Shown: in pieces, positions 16,333 through 22,956 of the stretch
How the letters are laid out: each line of letters opens with the position of its first letter
How positions within the stretch are numbered: the stretch's first letter is position 1
Assembly (NCBI GenBank): GCA_046719185.1
Contig: JBDNDK010000010.1
Span: forward strand, 1 to 27,628
Source: JBDNDK01 sp046719185
GTDB lineage: Bacteria > Armatimonadota > UBA5829
Direction: 5' to 3'
Length of the DNA: 27,628 nt
Translations under genes and position numbers: made by a program
The notes under the pieces: generated by a model
Databases searched by the model: none
What the model saw: only the letters and a program-made list of their open reading frames with translations
Told to the model about the DNA's origin: nothing

Positions 16333-17547
16333 TTGGCACATTTTGCATATATAGCACTAGATCCTGTTGGCAAAACTATAAAAGGTAAAATTGAGGCAGA
16401 TAGTGAACAGCTTGTAATTTCAAAGCTTCATGAACAAAACTATCATGTGCTTAGTGTAAAAGAAGAGAGGATTAGGGGATCTAAGGGGGTTTCTGCTAGT
16501 ACAGGTTCCAAGAAAGTAAAACTCAATGCAATGGTAATATTTAGCAGACAATTTGCCACTATGATTGATGCTGGTATTGCTATTGTAAGATGTCTTGATA
16601 TCCTTGAAAGTCAGACAAGAGACCCTGTGTTAAAACCAGTAATTTCGCAGTGTAAAAAAGATGTTAAGGGTGGTATGAGTCTTACCGATGCATTTACTAA
16701 GCATCCACATGTTTTTTCTAGATTGTATGTAAATATGGTAAAAGCAGCTGAAACTGGTGGTATTCTGGACACTATTTTAGATAGACTTGCCACATTCCTA
16801 GAAAAAGAGCAGGAAGTGAGAGGAAAAATAGTTTCTGCAATGATATATCCTATTCTTGTTCTTGTGTTTGCTGTGTTGATGGTAACAACATTGCTATTGT
16901 TTGTACTACCAAAGTTCAAAGAACTATTTGAGGCAATGAATATTGAAATGCCTACTACAACAAGAATTCTATTTGGTATAAGTGATTTTTGTAGGTCTTA
17001 TTGGTATATTGCTGCAGCAGTTTTGATTGGAGGTTTTATTTTCTATAAATGGTATAAAACCACAGATACTGGGGCATGGCAAATAGACACATTCAAATTG
17101 AAATTTCCTGTTATCGGTGAATTAGTTTTGAAGATGTCTATATCTAGGTTTTCAAGAACTTTTGCAACATTAATTGGAAGCGGTGTGCCTATGATGAGAA
17201 GTCTTGAGATAGTTGGTGAGACTTCTGGGAATAGAGTCATAGCACATTCAATAGGAAATGCAAGAAATGCTATCAGAGAGGGTCAAAAAATTAGTGCTCC
17301 TTTAGTTCAAAGTGGGCTTTTTCCTGCTATGGTAACTCATATGATTGATGTTGGTGAAGAAACAGGCAGATTGTCTGAGATGCTTACAAAAGTATCTGAC
17401 TTCTATGATATGGAAGTTGATAATGCAGTAAAAGCACTTACATCATTAATTGAGCCTGTGCTAATTGTAATGATGGGTGGATTGGTAGGTTTTATTGCGG
17501 TGTCTATTATGGCTCCAATATTTAAGTTGATTAGTTCCATCAACTAA
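16333..17547 (+). CDS. pilC: Type IV pilus inner-membrane platform protein PilC
   Basis: Polytopic platform on which the PilB and PilT motors act, 404 residues. After an N-terminal segment beginning MAHFAYIALDPVGKTIKGKI, there are two tandem T2SSF domains: one opening with FSRQFATMIDAGI, the other with FSRTFATLIGSGVPMMRSL. There are about three transmembrane helices, near residues 165-190, 215-235 and 370-395. Start is a TTG at 16333, supported by GGGAGG at 16318-16323 with 9-nt spacing and by the conserved N terminus; no ATG is near. Only 5 bp separate it from pilT. Confidence 0.94.
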   Translation: MAHFAYIALDPVGKTIKGKIEADSEQLVISKLHEQNYHVLSVKEERIRGSKGVSASTGSKKVKLNAMVIFSRQFATMIDAGIAIVRCLDILESQTRDPVLKPVISQCKKDVKGGMSLTDAFTKHPHVFSRLYVNMVKAAETGGILDTILDRLATFLEKEQEVRGKIVSAMIYPILVLVFAVLMVTTLLLFVLPKFKELFEAMNIEMPTTTRILFGISDFCRSYWYIAAAVLIGGFIFYKWYKTTDTGAWQIDTFKLKFPVIGELVLKMSISRFSRTFATLIGSGVPMMRSLEIVGETSGNRVIAHSIGNARNAIREGQKISAPLVQSGLFPAMVTHMIDVGEETGRLSEMLTKVSDFYDMEVDNAVKALTSLIEPVLIVMMGGLVGFIAVSIMAPIFKLISSIN

Positions 17548-17619
17548 GGGTAGCAATTTGTTAGTTATTAAACTTTCACAATATGATGTGTGATAATTTT
17601 TTGGGAAAAGGAAGCAGAT

Positions 17620-18969
17620 ATGCAAACTGGAAACAATAAAAAACTTAGTGAAGAAGAGATTCAAATGCTTCTGGCTCAATATTCAAAAAAATCTGATTCA
17701 AGAATCAGAGATAAAATTGTTATGCAATATACAAATCTGGTGGAGAGCATTGCAAGAAGATTTATGGGAGCATGTGAACCTCTGGAAGATCTAATACAAG
17801 AAGGGTATATTGGTCTTATTGCATCTGTTGACAAATATGATGTTGATAAGGGTGTGAAATTTTCCACTTATGCAACACATTTTATAATCGGACAGATAAA
17901 GCACTATTTAAGAGATAAAGGTAAAATTATAAAAGAACCTGCATGGCTTCAAGAGCTTAATCAAAGAATGACAAAAGTGATTGAGTCTTTGAACCAGAAA
18001 TATAATAGAGCTCCCACAGAAAAAGAGATTGCAGAAGTGATGGAGATGAGTGAGTCTGCTGTGAGAGATTTACTTACTACAAGAGAAGTATTCAAAGTGT
18101 CATCTCTTGATGGTGGAGATAAAGATGAAGAATCTGGACATTCTGAATCAGATAAAATAAAAGATGAAAGCATATTTACATTTCAACTCCCATTGGAAGA
18201 TAAAATTGTTCTTGAAAAAGCTCTTGATAAGCTTAAAGAAATAGAAAAGCATGTTATAGCAGATCATTTTTACAAGGGTTTGAATCAAACAGAAATAGCA
18301 AAGAAACTAGATATCAGTTGCAATTATGTATCACATATTTTAAGAAATGGAACTAAAAAACTTAGAAGAATACTTACAACAGAAGAAATTAAAGATTCAC
18401 AAATCCAAAGGTCTTTAATCTCCAACAATACAGAAGATGAAAAACCAGCATCTTGGGCTGGTGTGCTTGATACTGTAACAGGATTATATAATAGAGATTA
18501 TTTTATTCAGAGATTAAATGAAGAGGTATCAAGATCTTTTAGAGACAGACATTCATTATCAGTAGTGATGATAAAGATTGATTTTCCTGATGATATTGAT
18601 AGAATGACAAAAATGGTAAAACAGGAAGATTGGTTATATAATATAGCTCAATCAATGCAAAAAACAACAAGAAAAGTGGATTTGCTTGCAAGATATGGAG
18701 ACACATGTTTTTCATTAATGTTACCGCATTGCAGTGAAGAGTCTGCTAAGAAGGTTACAGATAGATTAGTTTGTGTTATAGATAAAATTTCTCTTGATTC
18801 TGGTAAAAAATCAAGCAAAATAAGAATCAGCTGCAAAACTGGTAGTGCTTTGTATCCAGTGGATGCAACAAGTGCATCAGGACTTATGATTAAGGCAGCA
18901 AGTGAAATGGGATCAACACTTGAATTATTAAAAAGAGATGATTATATTGATAATGATCTAGCAGCATAG
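17620..18969 (+). CDS. Sigma-70 factor (SigB/SigF-like) fused to a degenerate GGDEF domain with intact I-site
   Basis: Two-part protein of 449 residues. Residues 11-252 are a complete alternative sigma factor: region 2 (PLEDLIQEGYIGLIASVDKY, then FSTYATHFIIGQIKHYLRDK, to residue 100), region 3 (about 110-155), and region 4 with a helix-turn-helix (LNQTEIAKKLDISCNYVSHI, 221-240). A linker (253-280) leads to a GGDEF-type domain (about 281-440) that opens with DTVTGLYNRDYF. The catalytic signature reads GDTCF (360-364) instead of GGDEF and the first metal-binding Asp is Lys (MIKID, 317-321), so cyclase activity should be lost. RKVD (351-354) lies exactly five residues before the signature, the spacing of the c-di-GMP inhibitory site. 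I chose the ATG at 17620 (AAAAGGAA at 17606-17613) over a GTG at 17590. It lies 72 bp after pilC. I infer a c-di-GMP-responsive sigma factor. Confidence 0.88.
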   Translation: MQTGNNKKLSEEEIQMLLAQYSKKSDSRIRDKIVMQYTNLVESIARRFMGACEPLEDLIQEGYIGLIASVDKYDVDKGVKFSTYATHFIIGQIKHYLRDKGKIIKEPAWLQELNQRMTKVIESLNQKYNRAPTEKEIAEVMEMSESAVRDLLTTREVFKVSSLDGGDKDEESGHSESDKIKDESIFTFQLPLEDKIVLEKALDKLKEIEKHVIADHFYKGLNQTEIAKKLDISCNYVSHILRNGTKKLRRILTTEEIKDSQIQRSLISNNTEDEKPASWAGVLDTVTGLYNRDYFIQRLNEEVSRSFRDRHSLSVVMIKIDFPDDIDRMTKMVKQEDWLYNIAQSMQKTTRKVDLLARYGDTCFSLMLPHCSEESAKKVTDRLVCVIDKISLDSGKKSSKIRISCKTGSALYPVDATSASGLMIKAASEMGSTLELLKRDDYIDNDLAA

Positions 18970-18986
18970 AAATATTAAGAGATGAT

Positions 18987-19025
18987 AAAAGGCTTTGTTG
19001 ATAGATATATCAATGAAGCCTTTTT
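18987..19025. terminator. Bidirectional terminator between convergent genes
   Basis: AAAAGGCTTTGTTGAT (18987-19002) pairs with ATCAATGAAGCCTTTT (19009-19024) around a 6-base loop. The 16-bp stem has two G-U wobbles in the middle. A T-run at 19021-19025 follows on the + strand, and the four A at 18987-18990 supply a T-run for the opposite strand. It lies 17 bp after the stop of the sigma-GGDEF gene and 5 bp after the stop of the leftward fumarase gene, exactly where a shared terminator is expected. Confidence 0.85.
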
Positions 19026-19029
19026 GCTT

Positions 19030-19869
19030 TTATAAACTCAGTTTCACATGTCTTGCTGCATGACAGGAAATATTAACAGCTAACGGTAAACTAGCTATAT
19101 GGCATGGAAAAGATTCAACATGAACAGCAAGAGCAGTGGTGTTCCCTCCAAGTCCAGCAGGACCAATACCTGTTTTGTTTACTTCTCTGAATATTTCTTC
19201 TTCCAGTTCTGCATCTATTGGATTGTTGCTTACTGAACCTATATTTCTAAGAAGTGCTTTTTTGGATAGCAGACAAGCTTTTTCAAGAGTGCCTCCAAGC
19301 CCAATTCCAAGAATTATAGGTGGACAAGGGTTTGAACCTGCCTTTTTAACTTGATCTACTATAAATTTAATTACTCCATCTTTGCCTTCTGCAGGAGTTA
19401 GCATTGCAGCTGCACTCATATTTTCGCTCCCTCCACCTTTAGGAGCAATAGTAATGTCAAGTTTATCTGAATCAGTTAATTCAACATGAATAACAGCTGG
19501 TGTATTATCTGTTGTATTTATCCTTTCAAGAGGGTGTTTTACAATAGATTTTCTTAGACAGCCTTTTTTATATCCTTGTTTTATTGCTTCGTTTATAGCT
19601 GAATATAAATCACCGTCAAGAACTATATTTCTGCCTAATTCAACAAACACCACTGCAAAACCAGTGTCTTGGCAGATAGGCAATCTTTTTTGTGAAGCAA
19701 TATCCTGATTTTCTATTAATTCATCTAAAACAGCAACTCCCTGTGGTGAGGTTTCAGTTTCTTTTGCCTTTTTCAGAGCATTAATCACATCTGCTGGAAG
19801 GTCACAGCATGCTTTAATGCTTGCTTCTCTTACAGCATCAACAATATCAGATACTTTAACTTCTCTCAT
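19030..19869 (-). CDS. Class I fumarate hydratase / tartrate dehydratase, alpha subunit
   Basis: Iron-sulfur hydro-lyase subunit of 279 residues that, with its beta subunit, interconverts fumarate and malate. The [4Fe-4S] ligands of the two-subunit family are visible as C66 (LPICQDTG), C182 (SNPCPP) and C256 (SFPCHIA). Other family blocks are APKGGGSENMS, GIGLGGTLEKA and GIGPAGLGGNTTALAVHVE. Length matches the stand-alone alpha subunit (FumA/TtdA N-terminal part), not the fused E. coli FumA of over 500 residues. The ATG directly follows the TAG of the prepilin gene, so translation is probably coupled. No beta-subunit gene lies on either side. L-tartrate dehydratase alpha is the main alternative; fumarase is more likely in a respiratory setting. 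Confidence 0.9.
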   Translation of the reverse strand: MREVKVSDIVDAVREASIKACCDLPADVINALKKAKETETSPQGVAVLDELIENQDIASQKRLPICQDTGFAVVFVELGRNIVLDGDLYSAINEAIKQGYKKGCLRKSIVKHPLERINTTDNTPAVIHVELTDSDKLDITIAPKGGGSENMSAAAMLTPAEGKDGVIKFIVDQVKKAGSNPCPPIILGIGLGGTLEKACLLSKKALLRNIGSVSNNPIDAELEEEIFREVNKTGIGPAGLGGNTTALAVHVESFPCHIASLPLAVNISCHAARHVKLSL

Positions 19870-20583
19870 CTAATCAATGTCCTTGCCTAAAACTCCATAT
19901 ATTGTTCTATTTATATCAGGCAGATTATCTAAAGTAGGTTTAATATTTTTTACTTCTATATATTTTACATGACCATCAGCAAAGAGATAGTTTCTGTGTC
20001 CTCCCCATTGCCAAAGAGTTTTATTTTTTTCTTGTGAATGATTTGTAAACCACTCAGTGATTAATACTTTTTTTGAAGGATGTTTAACAATATTTTTGCT
20101 TATGCTAACACATTCAGGACCTTCAATAGCAGGATCATAAAGCATAGGTACTGTCATTTCAGATACTTCTTCAGGTTTATGATAAAAAGCTGCAGAGTAT
20201 GCATAAGAAGTTTTATCATAAACAACAGTGTTTGTGGGATCAGCAGGACATGCTAACACATGATTGTTAATATTCGTAATCTGTCTTTGTTTTCTAGGAT
20301 CATTAATATCATAAAATGCTGTAAATCCTACATATTTACCAATTGGCCATCTCCAATGTCTTCCCATCCATAAATAAGGATCATTTGTGTTTGGGTAATG
20401 AGAGTTATAGTCATTTAGATAAAGTTCAAAGCCTGCTGATATTTGTTTGAGATTAGATTGGCAAACACTTCTTTTAGCATTATTTTGTGCTTTTTGATAC
20501 AAAGGAAATAAAATACTAGCCAAAATTGCAATTATAGCTAATACAACTAGCAATTCAATTAAAGTAAAGCCTTTTTTCATCAT
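19870..20583 (-). CDS. Type IV prepilin-like protein, DUF1559 / H-X9-DG family
   Basis: Secreted pseudopilin-like protein with a class III leader: MMKKGFTLIELLVVLA, cleaved before Phe with Glu at mature position 5, then the rest of the hydrophobic helix to about residue 27. A Cys pair (in RSVCQSN and LACPADP) and the C-terminal FADGHVKYIEVKN block match the DUF1559 / H-X9-DG prepilins. The substrate of this family is unknown, though assembly by a type IV pilus or type II-like machine is expected. The frame also opens at an ATG at 20598, but that codon touches the Shine-Dalgarno AAAGGAGG (20606-20599) with no spacing. ATG 20583 or 20580, next to the upstream gene's stop (TAATATGATG), fits reinitiation and gives a normal short leader. 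It is followed without gap by the fumarase gene. Confidence 0.85.
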   Translation of the reverse strand: MMKKGFTLIELLVVLAIIAILASILFPLYQKAQNNAKRSVCQSNLKQISAGFELYLNDYNSHYPNTNDPYLWMGRHWRWPIGKYVGFTAFYDINDPRKQRQITNINNHVLACPADPTNTVVYDKTSYAYSAAFYHKPEEVSEMTVPMLYDPAIEGPECVSISKNIVKHPSKKVLITEWFTNHSQEKNKTLWQWGGHRNYLFADGHVKYIEVKNIKPTLDNLPDINRTIYGVLGKDID

Positions 20584-20584
20584 A

Positions 20585-21220
20585 TTAGAGTTTTCCATCC
20601 TCCTTTAGTCTAAAAAATTGAAAAGCAATAATTGTGCTTGGCAGTTCCATAACATGTGCTATTTTCTCAAACACTCTAGCTAAACCTCTTTTGTGCATTT
20701 CTTCGGATTCATCTGTGTAGTTAAATCTTATACAAGCTTCATTTAGCATTTTATATGCTTCCATCAAATACATAGCCCTAGCTTGAGGAAAATTTCTGTT
20801 TGGAATTTTTGCATATCCTCTTGATATTTGCTCTCCAACAGCTTCCCATTCTCTTTCAATGGATCTATCTCTTTCTCTTTGCTGAGTTAACAGATTTTTT
20901 GCTTTTTCAGCATTTGCATAAAATTCTTTATATGCATAGTATTCTTCTGGAGTTGTGCCTTCTACTATTTTTAGGTTTAGATTTTTCCCGCAGACTTCGG
21001 CAATTGCTTGTTCAATAATAGTGTTATATCTGCTGCTTTTCAAATGGCTTGCAAGAGGCAAATCTGCATTTGAGAAACCAAGAATAAAATCTTCATCTTC
21101 AATCATAATTCCCACACCAGCTTCCAGTGCTTGATATAATGTGGGAGATATAATTTTATCTTTAACTTTATCTGCAGCTTTTACCCATATTTCATCAGCA
21201 TCAAGAGGGGATAAATGCAT
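20585..21220 (-). CDS. Hypothetical protein with DnaA N-terminal-domain-like fold
   Basis: Protein of 211 residues not recognised as a named family. Residues about 8-90 have the layout of the DnaA domain I: a Trp-containing first helix (DEIWVKAADKVKDKI), a hydrophobic middle with GVGIMIEDEDFILGFSN, then a helix and strand reading YNTIIEQAIAEVCGKNLNLKIVEG. The AAA+ and DNA-binding domains of DnaA are absent. The rest is helical and charged: a Lys/Glu/Arg-rich coiled-coil-like stretch (about 98-130) and a C-terminal helical region with MYLMEAYKMLNEACIRFNY. No signal peptide or membrane segment is seen. GGAAG about 9 nt upstream supports the ATG. It lies between nuoN and the prepilin gene. Its role is unknown, and the DnaA-like reading is by eye only. 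Confidence 0.7.
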   Translation of the reverse strand: MHLSPLDADEIWVKAADKVKDKIISPTLYQALEAGVGIMIEDEDFILGFSNADLPLASHLKSSRYNTIIEQAIAEVCGKNLNLKIVEGTTPEEYYAYKEFYANAEKAKNLLTQQRERDRSIEREWEAVGEQISRGYAKIPNRNFPQARAMYLMEAYKMLNEACIRFNYTDESEEMHKRGLARVFEKIAHVMELPSTIIAFQFFRLKEDGKL

Positions 21221-21260
21221 AATAAATCACTTCCAATTCTTTTAAATATATAATTTAATT

Positions 21261-22955
21261 TTATCTATCATATTTTTCAAGAGAGATACTATTCATATTT
21301 GCAGAACAGTCATAAACAGATTTTAATGCAAGTCTTATAATTGGAGATGCAAAAATCATTATTGCAAATACAAATACAGCACAAACAACAGCAGCAGTTT
21401 TTACTGCAAAAGAATTTTTTGGTATATATTTTCTGTCAGTTTTCCCAAAGAACATTAATCTTACAATATTAAGATAATAATAAACAGAAATAACACTATT
21501 GATTATAGCAAAAATAGTAAGAATTATTAGTTCCGGGTGGCCTGCTGCACCAATCTTTACAGCACTTCCAAAAACTAAGAATTTGCCCAAAAATCCAGCA
21601 GTCGGCGGCACACCAGAGAGACTTATAAGAAATATTGTCAAACAAATAGCATAAAAAGGAGAACTTTTCATCAGGCCAGAATAGCTGTCTATTTTATCTG
21701 ACTTAATTGCTTTGCCTATAGCAGATATAACAGCAAATACACCAAGATTCATAAATAAATATGCAAACACATAAACAACCACGCTTAAAAGAGCCCAATG
21801 TGGAAGACCAAAGCCTGAGATATTTTGAATAGTTACATCTGCTCTGACAACAGTTGATTTAACATCAATATTACCAGGATTGAATTCATACATTGCAGCC
21901 AAGATACCAATAAGAATATAGCCAACATGGGCAATACTTGAATATGCAAGAAGTCTCTTGATATTCTTTTGTGAAAGTGCTACAAGGTTACCATAGAACA
22001 TACTCAGCACACATAATGCAACAATTAGCCAATACCAGTGGAATTGAGATGGTGTGTATGATGATGTTGCAATCAATAAGAATCTTACTACCACAGCAAA
22101 TCCTGCTGCCTTACTTACAACAGAAAGGAAAGCTGTAACAGGTGTTGGTGCACCTTCATAAGCATCTGGTGCCCAAAAATGAAACGGCACCAAAGCAAGC
22201 TTAAATCCAAAACCTACTAATATAAATACTATTGCGACCCATCCTGCACCAGTCATTGCTGGTCCATCTATAGCTGTGAAACTGGCAGCCACTGTGCCAA
22301 GTTCTGTGCTTCCACCTGTTATGCCAAATAGTATGCTTATACCATACAGCATCACAGCACTACAAGCAGCACCATATAAAAAATATTTTAATCCAGCTTC
22401 AGCGGATCTTCTGTCTGTTTTCACATAAGAAGCCAATAAATAACTAATCAAACTTAAAAATTCAAGAGATAAGAATATAGCAAGCAAATCTGAAGCACAA
22501 GCAGCAAAGCAAGCTGCTGCTGTAGCAAACATTAATAATGAATAGTATTCTGCTTTATGTGGTTGATATTCACCAAAATAATCAATAGATAATAGCATCA
22601 CAATCAATGTGCCTGCTATTGCAACAAAAGCAAAAATAGCTCCAAATGGATCAACTGTCAGTTGGGCAGCTCCAGAACCTGTCACAAATAAACTAACAGG
22701 ATTTACATAATGCTTTGCTTCATTTATAGTTAAAAGCACAGGATATTTAACCAATTGCAAAGATGCAAAAATTGCCCAACCAGCAGGAATAAGAGCAGGC
22801 ACCAGCAATGAAGGTGCCAAATAGTGTGCTGAAAAATAATGTTCCAGCTTACCATTTGGATTTTTAGCCGCTATAACACCAACAATCAATACCACAATTG
22901 CAGCAGCAATTAAGTATAAAGCCGGTGATATAAGTAATATATTTCCTATGTGCAT
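21261..22955 (-). CDS. nuoN: NADH-quinone oxidoreductase subunit N
   Basis: Proton-pumping membrane subunit of complex I, related to Mrp antiporters. Typical blocks are SLEFLSLISYLLASY, the GFGFKLALVPFHFWAPDAYEGAPTPVTAFLSVVSKAAG region with its conserved Lys residues, KNIKRLLAYSSIAHVGYIL, and LSGVPPTAGFLGKF. At 564 residues it is longer than the common 430-490 residues. Part of the surplus is a polar insert of about 30 residues (MYEFNPGNIDVKSTVVRADV and following), and the N-terminal part has additional hydrophobic sequence. The ATG lies 1 bp after the nuoM stop. It is the last nuo gene in the run. Confidence 0.95.
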   Translation of the reverse strand: MHIGNILLISPALYLIAAAIVVLIVGVIAAKNPNGKLEHYFSAHYLAPSLLVPALIPAGWAIFASLQLVKYPVLLTINEAKHYVNPVSLFVTGSGAAQLTVDPFGAIFAFVAIAGTLIVMLLSIDYFGEYQPHKAEYYSLLMFATAAACFAACASDLLAIFLSLEFLSLISYLLASYVKTDRRSAEAGLKYFLYGAACSAVMLYGISILFGITGGSTELGTVAASFTAIDGPAMTGAGWVAIVFILVGFGFKLALVPFHFWAPDAYEGAPTPVTAFLSVVSKAAGFAVVVRFLLIATSSYTPSQFHWYWLIVALCVLSMFYGNLVALSQKNIKRLLAYSSIAHVGYILIGILAAMYEFNPGNIDVKSTVVRADVTIQNISGFGLPHWALLSVVVYVFAYLFMNLGVFAVISAIGKAIKSDKIDSYSGLMKSSPFYAICLTIFLISLSGVPPTAGFLGKFLVFGSAVKIGAAGHPELIILTIFAIINSVISVYYYLNIVRLMFFGKTDRKYIPKNSFAVKTAAVVCAVFVFAIMIFASPIIRLALKSVYDCSANMNSISLEKYDR

Positions 22956-22956
22956 A

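Noticed and set aside
17525..17547. Hairpin at the end of pilC (AGTTGAT with ATCAACT) as a terminator
   Set aside because: The stem is only 7 bp, AT-rich, overlaps the coding end, and has no T-run after it.
17590..17619. GTG at 17590 as the start of the sigma/GGDEF gene
   Set aside because: The Shine-Dalgarno AAAAGGAA lies after it and is well spaced for the ATG at 17620.
17620..18969. Active diguanylate cyclase
   Set aside because: The GGDEF signature is GDTCF and the first metal-binding Asp is Lys, so GTP turnover is not expected.
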